From assembly GCA_041391485.1 (NCBI GenBank), contig JAWKNY010000014.1:26160-90159 (forward strand): DNA of 64,000 nt, written 5' to 3'. This document shows, piece after piece, positions 8,230 through 17,927 of this stretch. A model generated the notes under the pieces. The model was not told the DNA's origin. It searched no databases and worked only from the letters and a program-made list of their open reading frames with translations. The DNA comes from JACKAF01 sp041391485. Lineage in GTDB: Bacteria; Bdellovibrionota; FAC87; UBA2466; JACKAF01. How positions within the stretch are numbered: position 1 is the stretch's first letter; every line of letters starts with the position of its first letter. Both the position numbers and the translations under genes were made by a program.

Positions 8230-9599
8230 TGTCTACCGCATTAATAGATTTTTCGTACGTCATCGCGTCCATCCTTTTTATTTTCGGTCTCAAAAGGCTG
8301 GGCAAAGCCGAAACAGCGCGACAGGGGAACCTGATCTCAGCGATCGGCATGTTTCTGGCTATCGTCGCCACCTTGCTTAGCAAAGAGGTCGTCAACTTCC
8401 AGTGGATTGCAGTCGGCATCGTCGCCGGAACGGTAGTTGGCATCATCGCGGCCCGTTCGGTACAGATGACGTCCATGCCGGAAATGGTCGCCCTTCTGAA
8501 CGGCCTGGGCGGTATCTCAAGCTTACTCGTCGGCTGGGCGGAGTACCACGCCGGGCATGAGATCACGGCCTTTACCGCTGTCGCCATTTACCTCGCCGTT
8601 CTGATCGGTGGGATCACCTTCACGGGAAGTTTGCTTGCTTACGGAAAACTGTCCGAAAAGATTTCGGGCGCGCCGTTGCTCTTCCCAGGCCAGCAGATCG
8701 TAAACGCCCTCATCGTGATTGCGATTGTGGTTTGTGGTGTGCTCTTCGCGATGGATCCGATGGGCGGCCAAAACTACTTTTTTGCGGCCGTGGGTGCCTC
8801 GTTTATTTTTGGAATCTTGGCCGTCGCCCCCATTGGCGGTGCCGACATGCCGGTCGTGATTTCCCTGTTGAACAGCTACTCGGGACTCGCGGCCTGTGCG
8901 GCGGGCTTTATCATCTTGAATAACGTCTTGATCGTTGCGGGCGCTTTGGTCGGCGCGAGCGGAATTATTCTGACCCAAATCATGTGCAAAGCGATGAACC
9001 GATCGCTTTCCAACGTCTTGTTTAGCGGCTTTGGTGCCGCCGGCGGAAGCAAGTCCGCTGCGTATCAGGGTGAAGCCAAGCCTATTTCGCCAGAAGACGC
9101 GTTTCTTATTTTGGAAAACGCGAGCTCCGTCGTATTCGTCCCTGGATACGGGATGGCGGTTGCCCAAGCCCAGCACGTGGTGCGCGAGCTTGGGGATCTT
9201 CTTGCAGAAAATGGATGCGATGTTCGCTATGCCATCCACCCGGTTGCGGGGCGCATGCCTGGGCACATGAACGTGCTACTCGCCGAAGCCAACGTGCCGT
9301 ACGAGCAGCTCGTCGAGCCTGAAGACGTGAACCCTACGATGGAAACAGTGGACGTTACGGTCGTCATCGGTGCGAATGACGTCGTGAACCCGGCCGCCCG
9401 TGAGGACAAGTCGAGCCCTCTTTACGGCATGCCCATTATCAACGTCGACAAGGCCAAGACCTGTATTGTGCTTAAACGCAGCATGAAGCCTGGTTTTGCG
9501 GGCGTGGACAACCCGCTCTTCTTTGGCGAGAACACCCGGATGCTCTTCGGCGACGCCAAGGCAAGCATCTCGTCCTTGGTCGCCGAGTTCAAAGGTTAG
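8229..9599 (+). CDS. pntB: NAD(P) transhydrogenase subunit beta
   Basis: 456 residues from a GTG overlapping the pntAB stop. The N-terminal two thirds hold about eight membrane helices with SMPEMVALLNGLGG and ADMPVVISLLNSYSGLA, which line the proton path. The C-terminal NADP(H)-binding dIII domain begins near PISPEDAFLILENASSV and includes GYGMAVAQAQHVVREL, HPVAGRMPGHMNVLLAEANV and IGANDVVNPAA. Complete and without anomalies. It makes NADPH at the expense of the proton gradient. Confidence 0.96.
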   Translation: MSTALIDFSYVIASILFIFGLKRLGKAETARQGNLISAIGMFLAIVATLLSKEVVNFQWIAVGIVAGTVVGIIAARSVQMTSMPEMVALLNGLGGISSLLVGWAEYHAGHEITAFTAVAIYLAVLIGGITFTGSLLAYGKLSEKISGAPLLFPGQQIVNALIVIAIVVCGVLFAMDPMGGQNYFFAAVGASFIFGILAVAPIGGADMPVVISLLNSYSGLAACAAGFIILNNVLIVAGALVGASGIILTQIMCKAMNRSLSNVLFSGFGAAGGSKSAAYQGEAKPISPEDAFLILENASSVVFVPGYGMAVAQAQHVVRELGDLLAENGCDVRYAIHPVAGRMPGHMNVLLAEANVPYEQLVEPEDVNPTMETVDVTVVIGANDVVNPAAREDKSSPLYGMPIINVDKAKTCIVLKRSMKPGFAGVDNPLFFGENTRMLFGDAKASISSLVAEFKG

Positions 9600-9605
9600 C
9601 TCAAA

Positions 9606-11617
9606 CTACTTCACGTTGTTCACAAGCCAATCCGCACAGGTTTGTGCCGATTGATACGCCGGTGTTTTGGAAACCGTAGAAGCGATTTCAAGTTGTTCAA
9701 TGACTCCGCTCAATTCGAAGTTTAGCTTTTTCACAAGCCAATCGAGTCGGCTGTAAATGTAGGCTTCCCGCAAGCGGTTGAACAACGCAAAAACTGTCGC
9801 GTTCCAGCTGCCATCTCCCACCGTGGACTTCAGTACCGCATCTTGAGCGACACCGGCCGTACCGCCGCCGACGGTCACCGCAGTCCCTCCCTCGACGAGG
9901 AAAGTCTTCGCCGCTTGCAAAGCGGCCGCTGAAGTCGGTACCGCACCGGAAGCCAGCCAAACGGAGCCAATGGAAAGCGCTAGCGTCACCGGCGGACGCA
10001 ACACGGCGGCCCCCATGTCGATGGTTTTCATGGCCGCAATAATGCCCGGGTGCTCTTTCTCCCACTCGTCCAGTTCCTTGCCCATATGATCTCTAAAGCC
10101 ATCGGTGATCGGAGGGAGTTTTTCGTGAGCTGCCGCAATGCGGTTCACGATGTCCTGGCGCTCCTCGGTCAGCTTTTGACAACGTCAAAGGCCTTGCCCG
10201 CTCTAAACTCAAGCACCGGAGCCAGAGCGTCCAGTACCATATTGACGGCATCTCGAATCGAAGCCGCTTCCTCGCGCTGGTAAAGTTGCAAGAAATCATC
10301 GGCTGTTTTTGCCCGCCCCGTGCCGGCCGTTTCACGTATCGCCCCGCGGATGGGACGCGAGATAACGTCGTATACCCAGTTCACGCCACGCACGTAGGCC
10401 GGGCGCTTCATGTTCCACCAATCGTAGGTGGCATTCACCAACACTTCAAAAGGCAAGGACGGCCAGGCATTTAGCTGCACGTCATCGTTCAGAATGGTGG
10501 TGCCGCGTAAATCGCCCAACACTTGTTCGAACTGCCCGCTGCGGGTCGTGATTTCCTCAATGAGCTTTAGCGCGCCAGAACTCCTATCCGTCAGCGCTTC
10601 GCGCACGGCTCCCCGGCGCGTGCGGTAAAGAATGTCGTCGATGTGTAGTTTGGTAAGCTCGTCACGCAGTGAAACCGGCTCGCCAATCTTGCCTTTCCCG
10701 TCGATACCGACTTTGTAAAAGTTCAGCTTGTTGGCTGCCGCCGCGTCGCGGTCACGCGGTACTACGTACACCTCAGTCGGAATGACACCGCTTTGTTCCT
10801 TAAACTTCTCCAACCAGGCTCGCCACTCGTCCGGGTATTCCAAATCCGCTTTGTTGATCACAACAATGATCGGCTTGCCCTCTTCTTTGGCTTTCTTGAA
10901 AAAATTGATCACCTTGTCGTCGGTGTGTTTTTCCTCAGTCACGATGGCGATCGTGACGTCTGCCGCACGCACGACGCGCGCCGCGCGCTCCCAGTTGGCG
11001 CGCTGGCTGGAATCCACGTCCGGCGTATCAAACAAAAGCAAGCGATCATCCAAGTTAGCGCCGCCCACTTCCCAATAGAGCTGAGTTTTGTCGTTGGCAA
11101 CGGTGGCTTCGCCCGCGCTTTTGCGCGCCCGCAATTCAAATTCCGGGAAGAGCTTCTTTAGAATAAGTTCAGCTGAAAACTTTTTGGGAACCAAAAGGAC
11201 CGGGTGCTTGGTACCGCCCCCCGTTTCGACAACACCGCTTACCTTCGCACCAGCAAGGTGATTGAATACGGATGACTTACCCGTGTTCGTCCCTCCCGCA
11301 ACGGCGACTAGTAACATTTTGTCGAGCCCGAGTTGTGCGAGTAATTTGTCTTCAAGCTGTCGACGCCATTCGGAGTTTGGGGAAACATCGATCCCCATAT
11401 CCTTGGCCGCTGCTTCCAGTATCTGGAGCGTTCGGTACAGCTCTTGGATCTTCTCAGCAACCAGCTCGTAGGCCGGTCCCTGATCTTCGGTTAGCGTTTC
11501 CGCACTCTCATTTCCCCCACCACCTATCAAACGTGAAAGCCAGTTTGAAGGAGGTGCATAAGAGGGAAAAGTATAGAGAGCGCAGGCCAAAATCCCAATT
11601 CCCATGATATGCCGCAT
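9606..11617 (-). CDS. Signal-anchored P-loop GTPase, interrupted by a one-base frameshift
   Basis: Two open frames, 11617-10169 and 10148-9606, join into one protein of about 670 residues if the A4 run near 10180-10183 is read as A5. The junction then reads FDVVKKLTEERQDIVNRIAA without a break. The start may be TTG 11653, ATG 11617 or ATG 11605; none has a good ribosome site. The N-terminus is hydrophobic (GIGILACALYTFPSYA), suggesting export or anchoring. The G domain shows G1 GGTNTGKSS (about 108-116 from ATG 11617), G3 DTPDVDSS and G4 VINKADL, like the HSR1/YfjP/dynamin-like GTPases. The C-terminus has a hydrophobic Gly/Ala-rich stretch. The function is unknown. It is divergent from the kinase-like gene at 12010. 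Confidence 0.75.
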
Positions 11618-12009
11618 AAATTCCAAGTAACCTAGTTTGACACGGGACGACAAGAGAAAAAAACGAACGTTGCGTCCGAGTTTGAAAACGACAGAAGTAG
11701 CCTCGATACAACGGTTCTCACCGCGTTTGACGCCTTGCGAAGCTTTTTACTTGCCATGTCAAAAGATCCGCTACTATGACTAGAGGTGTCGGACAAACGG
11801 GTATCAAGGCGGCGGGGGCACCAACAGCAGCGAAATCTCCAGCAGAATAGGTGCAGCGACTAGCTTAAGCAGCGAGTAATAGCGACAGAGGAACACTCTG
11901 CGCCCTGGTATACCTTCGCGTCCCGCATGGGGTGGAGGACGCGATCTAAATCTGTTGGGAGCTTACGTTTGTTTGTGACTCCGAACCATCTTCCGTTAGG
12001 GGGTAGCGG
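11618..12009. other. Divergent intergenic region
   Basis: About 390 bases between the GTPase and kinase-like genes. A weak -35/-10 pair facing plus is TTGCCA (11751-11756) with CTATGA (11774-11779). A 24-codon frame with ATG at 11776 has no ribosome site and is probably not a gene. The 3' end carries AGGGGG, the ribosome site of the next gene. Confidence 0.35.
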
Positions 12010-14888
12010 TTGGTACGAGCACTACGGTCGCCGGCTTGGGTACGGTTCGTCCTGGTCTTGGTTCTTTTCTTTCAGTTCGAAGCTTTTGGGGGACGCAGCC
12101 GAAAAAATCGAAACGGCAGTCGCCAAAACCTTCCTCCTTCTAGAGAAATTTCGACAACGGTAGGCGGTGAAGGCGGAGGAATTTTTTCCGACGGGGACGA
12201 GCGCTTTTACGAAGGAGACGACTCCAACGAAGCGGGCGACACGGACGAAGAACCCTCCAACGAACAGCCTGGTGGTGGGACCGACGACAAGCCCGCACCT
12301 AAACCTGCCCCTAAACCGGCAGAGCGCGAAGGCAGAATGCCTATCCCCGCTCCGTCATTCGCCCAAACCAACGGCAACGGGGTGGTTTCCCCTTTAGTGA
12401 CATAGACAAAGAAGAGATTCCACCGGGTCTCCCTCCCGCGCTCGACGGCTTTTTGGTCCTGCTCCTTCAAGTGGCCCATATCGATGCGCCCAATTACGCG
12501 GTACTCAACAAACAAGAACTTTCTCTCGCTCAGAAAGTGATGGTTTTTAAATCCGGAATCGCACTGCTACGCCGAGTTTACGGAAATCCTGAAAAATACC
12601 CGAGCAGCGCCCCACGCATCGGCTCCATCCAGATGTACTTGGATTTGACGGAGCCCACCCGCGGGCATTCGGGAAGCTTGTCAGGTGACTTCCAACGTTT
12701 GTGGTACTTCGTCGACAAGCTAAAAACGGATCCGGACAAAGTCCCCACCGCCTATGGGATCAACTTGCCCAACAAAGGCACCGGCGATTTTGAAAGTGAA
12801 CTCGATAACTACCAGGCTCAAGCGTACCGCTACGAGATGGCAAGCCACATGCGCCGAATTCTTGCGAGCACGGCGCTTCAGGCCTCAGGCGGAACCACGC
12901 TCAGTCTGATGGAGAGTGTCTTTAAGGCTATTGGAACCTTTCTGGTGAATACCCCGTCCAACTGGAGTTCCGTGTTGAACTCTACGGCGGATTTTCTGGA
13001 TGACCAGATGAAAGAAGGTGAAAAGAAGAAAGAAGGTCCCGTTAAGTTTACCGATCGCATGCGCCAAGCCGCGGGCTTTACGGATACCGTAAAACGAATC
13101 ACCGAGAGCGAAGCGCGGTTCATGGATCTGCTGGCCACGCTCGAGGATCAGGACTTTGATTCGATCGCAGCCCTGATCTCGTCTTTCGAAGACAGCTTGA
13201 ATGACATTGTGCTCGCGCTCAAAAACGTCGGTACCCGAATTGCGGCATCGGAACAGGTGCGCATCCTGGAAGGCAGTGACGAAGGCTATATCTCCGAGCT
13301 GCTCAAGGTGCTCTTCGACGATTACCCAAAATTGTTACCGGGCACTATTTTCAAAGACATTATTCTGGATCTCTTTCGCACGCCCAAGCGCGCCAGTGAC
13401 ATTGATGTGTTGATGATCATGTTGCGCCACTTCGGCCCGATTTTGAAAAACTTCCTGCAAACGTCGTCGCGCTACCAGGAGATGCAAGCGCTCGCGCGCG
13501 TTTTTGAGTCTCTGCAAAACGGGGCAAACAAGGTCGTGCCCATGGAAGTGGTGGAGCAGATTGTAGCCGCCGATCCTAACCACTACCCCGTTTCTGATAT
13601 TGAGAATATCGACGGTAAACCCTTGGCTGGGAAATTTTTCCAGGTTCACCGTGGCATCATGCACGGCGAGCCGGTTCTGGTGCGCGTGATGCTGCCGGAC
13701 GTAGAAAACACCTTGGAGTTTGAGCGTCTCATTCTGCTTAAGCTTGCTGAACCTCTGAGCAAAATCTACATCCGCGGTCATACGGATCGCGCCTCGGCTA
13801 TCCAGCGCATGCGCCGGCTTGTCGAAGCCAAGTACCTCAATCACAAGATTGAGCTGAATATCCCTGTGACCGTCGCCAACCAGAACGAAGCGCGCAAGCG
13901 CTTGCGGCGCGAGCCCCGCGTTTTCAAAACAGCGAACGGACCCATCACCTTGTCGATCGATGTTCCGGAAGCCTTCCCTGCTGTGGAGGGCTCGCGGGTG
14001 ATGATCACGAGGCTCGTGGAAAACGTCGTTCCCGTAAAACAAGTCATCGAGGACCACCCCGAAGTCGCTTTGACAGCAGCGGACTACCTCACGGAACTCT
14101 TTTACGACGAGCTCGCTTTCCGCCCAATCAACGAGTACAAAGGCGCCGCTCGAAGAGAATACCAACGTACCCTCGCGCAAAACGATGAGGGCACTGAAGC
14201 GGCTGTTCCCGACCAGCAGTCGATCGAAGCTTTGGGCGATGGCTTTGCCGTACAAAACCGCCCCGATGCTTTGAGCGGGATGGCTCACGGTGACCTTCAC
14301 GGCGGAAACGTGCTATTCCAAGCGCATACCGATCCCGCCACTCTTGGCTACACCTTGCACCTCATCGACTGGGGTCTAACGAGTTGGATCCGGGCTGACC
14401 AGGTGGAAAACATCGCGGTCGCGGCATTCGGCGGCGAGTTCAACCACTCGCAAATCATCGCGAAGAACTTGCTACAGCTTTCCAGTGGGAGTTCTTACTC
14501 TGACCGCGAAATCCGGGCAATCATCGACAAGAAAGCCAAGGAGCTAGAGTCCAAACGACACTATTGGGGACCCGACGAGTGGATTAGCTACATGTGGATC
14601 CATGGTTACATGGAGTTTCCCAATTACCTGGTGGCGCTTGCGGACGCGCGCCACGCGCTTTTCGACTTGCGGGCGCAGATGGGACACACCCCGGCCTCGT
14701 CAAAGAAGTTCATGGACCAGCTTTACTCCAAACATGGTTGGACAGTCGTGAAGCGAAGTATCTCCAACCACCCCTGGCACGGGCTGCTCTCCACCAAGGT
14801 GCTGCGCCGAGGTGCAAAGTACCAAACGATCAAATGTTTGGAAGCGATCATCGGCGAGACAAAGCCGGTGGATCCCTGGAGGGGATAA
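12010..14888 (+). CDS. Exported ABC1/UbiB-type kinase-like protein, interrupted by a one-base frameshift
   Basis: A TTG start at 12010 has AGGGGG six bases upstream. The N-terminus (WVRFVLVLVLFFQFEAFGG) is a signal peptide or anchor, followed by a low-complexity linker rich in Gly, Asp, Glu, Pro and Lys. The frame breaks at the G4 run 12379-12382; one extra G joins FAQTNGNG to GGFPFSDIDKEEIPPGLPP, giving 959 residues. The long middle is helical. The C-terminal third resembles the UbiB/AarF family: a region near GKFFQVHRGIMHGEPVLVRV, then AHGDLHGGNVLF as the catalytic loop and LIDWGLTSW in place of DFG. UbiB-like ATPases are normally cytoplasmic and act on quinone or lipid metabolism; a signal sequence in front is odd. 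Confidence 0.72.
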
Positions 14889-14892
14889 TATG

Positions 14893-14946
14893 GAAAGGTA
14901 CGCGGTTACTTTTGGGGAATTCCCCAAAAGTAACCGCGTACCTTTC
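14893..14946. repeat. Perfect 54-bp palindrome with no loop
   Basis: Two 27-base arms meet at 14919/14920 without a spacer. The left arm starts GAAAGGTACGCGGTTAC and ends TTTTGGGGAA; the right arm is its exact reverse complement. The element lies 4 bases after the kinase-like gene and 3 bases before the purE stop, between convergent genes. It could serve both as a terminator, but there is no T-tract and no loop, and the perfect symmetry is more like a mobile palindrome, a REPIN-type element or a fold-back artefact. Confidence 0.85.
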
Positions 14947-14949
14947 GAT

Positions 14950-15429
14950 CTAGATTGGCGGGAGCTGCATCTTTTTGACGTGATCAGAAAGCTGGTCTTT
15001 GTACTTGCGCACCCGATCGAGAAGTTTCTCGTCGGCAGTTCCCAAGATCTGCGCCGCGAGTACACCCGCGTTCCACGCATTGCCAATCGCAACCGTGGCG
15101 ACCGGAACTCCTTTGGGCATTTGGACAATCGAGAGCAAAGCGTCTTCACCTTTTAAGTGCCCGATCGGCACCGGAACTCCAATGACCGGAAGCTCCGTAT
15201 AAGCAGCGACCATGCCGGGCAAGTGGGCCGCGCCCCCCGCTCCCGCTATGATAACGCGCACACCGTTACTCCGTGCGCTTTTGGCGAACTCCATCATCTT
15301 ATCCGGAGTACGGTGGGCCGAAACGATGGAAATCTCATACTCGACACCGAGCTGCTCCAGCACCGTCCCGGCGTCTTTCATGACGTCAAAGTCTGAATTG
15401 CTTCCCATTACAATGGATACCTTAGCCAT
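14950..15429 (-). CDS. purE: N5-carboxyaminoimidazole ribonucleotide mutase
   Basis: 159 residues, class I PurE. It converts N5-CAIR to CAIR in purine synthesis. Conserved segments are VMGSNSDFDVM, VSAHRTPD with the catalytic His, AGAGGAAHLPGMVAA and VPIGHLKGEDALLSIVQMP. Its start overlaps the end of purK by 8 bases, so the two are translated as a coupled pair. Confidence 0.96.
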   Translation of the reverse strand: MAKVSIVMGSNSDFDVMKDAGTVLEQLGVEYEISIVSAHRTPDKMMEFAKSARSNGVRVIIAGAGGAAHLPGMVAAYTELPVIGVPVPIGHLKGEDALLSIVQMPKGVPVATVAIGNAWNAGVLAAQILGTADEKLLDRVRKYKDQLSDHVKKMQLPPI

Positions 15430-16597
15430 GGTTTAGCTTCTCCTCCCAAACACGGATCGAGGCTTCAATGGCCTCCCGAAGTCGAGGGACTTCTGCCGCG
15501 CTCAAAGCGGCGGCATTCATATGCCCGAGCTTCCTCCCGCGGCGTATCCCTTGCTTGCCGTACCAATGCAAGTGCGCGCCCGGAACGGGAACAGGCAACG
15601 GCACGGGGCCGTCGGGCGATGCTTTTCCGGGACCCAGAAGATTCACCATCAGAAACGCGGGGGCCGTCTCAGTGGATCCAAGCGGTAACCCCAACACCCC
15701 TCGCAAGTGATTCTCAAACTGACTAGTCGCCGCCGCATCCTGACTAAAATGTCCGGAATTGTGCACGCGCGGCGCAATTTCATTCACCAAAACTTCGCCC
15801 GTTCTAGTAAGAAAACATTCCAGTGCAAAACAGCCTACCAGGTCCAAGGACGTTGCCAAACGTTTTGCCCAATCAGAGACCTGGTTGTGGAGATCCCGCT
15901 CCACGCCAAATTCCGAGGCCGGACCATACACGACGTGGCAGATGCCCTCACGTTGCTCCGTGATGAGAAGCGGGTACACCGCGAATTCGCCGCTGCGAGA
16001 ACGACACGCCACCAGAGCGAGCTCCTTCTCAAACGGGATCAGGGCTTCTGCGTAAACGGGCCCGTGGCCAAGTCCCTTTTCCACAAACTCTACGGTTTCG
16101 GCGGTCGGTTCCGCCTTCAAGAAGTGCAAGCCTCTGCCATCGTAGCCTTGCTTGCCCCACTTGATCACGCAACCGTCTTTGAAAGTCTCGCTCAACGTCC
16201 GCAACCAGGCGGACACGTTTTGACCGGCTTCGTAAACCAGATAGGGTGCGGTGGGGATTTGCAGTTTGGACAGTTCGGCTTTCTGCGCCGATTTATCTTG
16301 CAGCACCCGCATCGCGGGAAGACCGGGGAGGCACTTGCTCGCAAAGGGCTTTAGCGGTTCGCAATCGACGAACTCGTTCTCAAAGATAATGACGTCTGCC
16401 GAATCGGCAAACGCTGCAAACTCCGTCATGCCGTGGGTCGCCACCACCTGCGCCGCAGAACTGCCGGCGGTGGGCGGGTAGACAGTCGGCTCCATCCCCA
16501 GGTTGTGGGCGGCTAGCGCGAGCATGCGGCCCAGCTGGCCATTGCCCAGGATGCCGATGCGCGATCGAACGAATTTTCCTTTTAAATCTGGCCACAT
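15422..16597 (-). CDS. purK: N5-carboxyaminoimidazole ribonucleotide synthase
   Basis: 391 residues, ATP-grasp enzyme forming N5-CAIR from AIR, ATP and bicarbonate. The N-terminal Rossmann-like part starts IGILGNGQLGRMLALAAHNL. The ATP-grasp core includes VIKWGKQGYDGRG, and the metal-binding end is NEIAPRVHNSGHFSQDA. It is upstream of purE in a two-gene operon. Length and motifs are normal. Confidence 0.95.
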   Translation of the reverse strand: MWPDLKGKFVRSRIGILGNGQLGRMLALAAHNLGMEPTVYPPTAGSSAAQVVATHGMTEFAAFADSADVIIFENEFVDCEPLKPFASKCLPGLPAMRVLQDKSAQKAELSKLQIPTAPYLVYEAGQNVSAWLRTLSETFKDGCVIKWGKQGYDGRGLHFLKAEPTAETVEFVEKGLGHGPVYAEALIPFEKELALVACRSRSGEFAVYPLLITEQREGICHVVYGPASEFGVERDLHNQVSDWAKRLATSLDLVGCFALECFLTRTGEVLVNEIAPRVHNSGHFSQDAAATSQFENHLRGVLGLPLGSTETAPAFLMVNLLGPGKASPDGPVPLPVPVPGAHLHWYGKQGIRRGRKLGHMNAAALSAAEVPRLREAIEASIRVWEEKLNHG

Positions 16598-16666
16598 ACG
16601 GAGGCCCCTACGGCTCTGTTAAAAGAACGCTATACCATAAAAAGCCGCTGGGATGGAAGTTTGTGA

Positions 16667-17617
16667 CTAACGCCGGCGGGGCACACTGGCTGGCGGGCGT
16701 TCCGGGAGTGCGCCCGTATCATCCAGGCTCTGAGCGGCTAAATCGGTGAGCAGCGCACGGGCGGCGCGGTTGGCAGGCCAATACAGGGGAATGTTGATTT
16801 TCCCGTCCAGTCCGCCCTTCACCTGGTTGTTGAAAGGGGTCATCATCGAAGCCTCAAATTGAAACTCGAACGGCTGAGCGTTGAACTTCAGCTTATCTTT
16901 TCCGGAGCCGGTGCTCAGGACCTTAAGCGCCCCCATCGGCGTCACGATGAGCTTCCCGCTTTTGGCGAAATAGCTTCCCCTGAGCTTGTCCTCATCCGAC
17001 TGCTCCTGCATGGAGCTGGGCGAGCTGAGTAGCATCACCGCCCCTGTTTTCACCGTCGAACGGGCTTTGGGTTGGGTGCGGAGCACGAAAGTTCTGGGGA
17101 CCTCTGGAATGCCCTGAGCAAAAAGAGAAAGAACACCAAATTGCGGAATGCGCCCCACCAATTTGGAACGGATCGTCCCGAATGAAACCTGGATAATAAG
17201 CTTGTTCCCAAAGTTGTGTCGGTGCGGCTGGGGTAACAGGTCGGACCTAAAGACCAAACCGTAAGCGTAGTGACCGCTTTCCAGCCCAAGCTTTATTTCT
17301 TCGCCTCTCTCCCCTTGCGTGAAGATGAGCGTGCCCGAGCCCGGGTTTTCTTCCGGCGAGAAGAGTGACGTGATTTCAATTTTCTTAGGTGCTTCGGCTT
17401 CTACCAAGCTTTGGCTTAGCTCTCGCTTGAGATCTTCGTTGATCTTCTCTTCGGTTAGAGGTTCCGAAGACGCGTTTTTCCCAATGGGTTCCTTGCTCAC
17501 TTCGCCCGGATCGCGCGTTTCAATAAACGCCTCCAGATCGGCGGGGATGTCGTTTTCGCCCGCCCGAAGGACCGTAGCCAGAAACAGGCTGGCTACTATG
17601 AATCCCCATTTCAACAT
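16667..17617 (-). CDS. Exported protein of unknown function at the end of the Tad locus
   Basis: 316 residues from ATG 17617, chosen because the N-terminus is then a signal peptide (MLKWGFIVASLFLATVLRA) and the gene starts 4 bases after its upstream neighbour. The frame is open further upstream but without such a sequence. The mature protein has a charged first third (EKINEDLKRELSQSL) and then a beta-rich region. I recognise no family. Its place at the 3' end of the pilus operon suggests an accessory envelope role, but this is only context. Confidence 0.65.
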   Translation of the reverse strand: MLKWGFIVASLFLATVLRAGENDIPADLEAFIETRDPGEVSKEPIGKNASSEPLTEEKINEDLKRELSQSLVEAEAPKKIEITSLFSPEENPGSGTLIFTQGERGEEIKLGLESGHYAYGLVFRSDLLPQPHRHNFGNKLIIQVSFGTIRSKLVGRIPQFGVLSLFAQGIPEVPRTFVLRTQPKARSTVKTGAVMLLSSPSSMQEQSDEDKLRGSYFAKSGKLIVTPMGALKVLSTGSGKDKLKFNAQPFEFQFEASMMTPFNNQVKGGLDGKINIPLYWPANRAARALLTDLAAQSLDDTGALPERPPASVPRRR

Positions 17618-17621
17618 AAAC

Positions 17622-17927
17622 CTAGTCTTTGATCTTATCGCCGAACTTTTCCAGTTCCTTGGAGGCTCTTTCGACACCGTCGGCGACGGTGGAAGCACCT
17701 TTGGACGCGAGACGTGCCCCTTTTGCAAGCAAGGAGGCACCTTTGGAGGTTACTTGGATGCCGGTTTTTAGTCTTTCTTTGTCCGCGACTTTTCCAAGAA
17801 TATTTTTTGCTTGAGAGAAGACTGTCTTGGATGTTCGGTAGCCTTTCTCAACAGTACCGCGCAAATCTTCCGCGGCCTCTTTGGCCTCTCGGCGGAGTTT
17901 GCTGAACTGTTCCTTCAACTCTTTCAT
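17622..17927 (-). CDS. Small helical protein of unknown function
   Basis: 101 residues from ATG 17927, which overlaps the TGA of the upstream YD-repeat gene as ATGA; a GTG at 17945 is the alternative. The N-terminal half is a charged helix or coiled coil (MKELKEQFSKLRREAKEAAE). The rest has repeated Ala/Gly/Lys/Ser turns (SKGASLLAKGARLASKGAST). There is no signal peptide. The tight coupling suggests it works with the YD-repeat protein, perhaps as a chaperone or immunity-like partner; this is speculation. Confidence 0.6.
   Translation of the reverse strand: MKELKEQFSKLRREAKEAAEDLRGTVEKGYRTSKTVFSQAKNILGKVADKERLKTGIQVTSKGASLLAKGARLASKGASTVADGVERASKELEKFGDKIKD

Noticed and set aside
8523..9266. 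Long minus-strand open frame opposite pntB
   Set aside because: It is a shadow of a clearly conserved membrane protein, with biased His/Arg-rich composition and no ribosome site.
10169..11617. GTPase and its downstream frame as two separate genes
   Set aside because: Adding one A at a four-A run joins them without a break, and the second frame has only a GTG start with no ribosome site.
11776..11850. 24-codon frame upstream of the kinase-like gene
   Set aside because: No ribosome site and no recognisable sequence; stop codons follow in all frames.
13335..14300. Long minus-strand open frame opposite the kinase-like gene
   Set aside because: It lies opposite conserved kinase motifs and has no domain or initiation signal.
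14893..14946. Palindrome as a simple bidirectional terminator
   Set aside because: No loop and no T-tract on either side; kept as a repeat of unknown nature instead.
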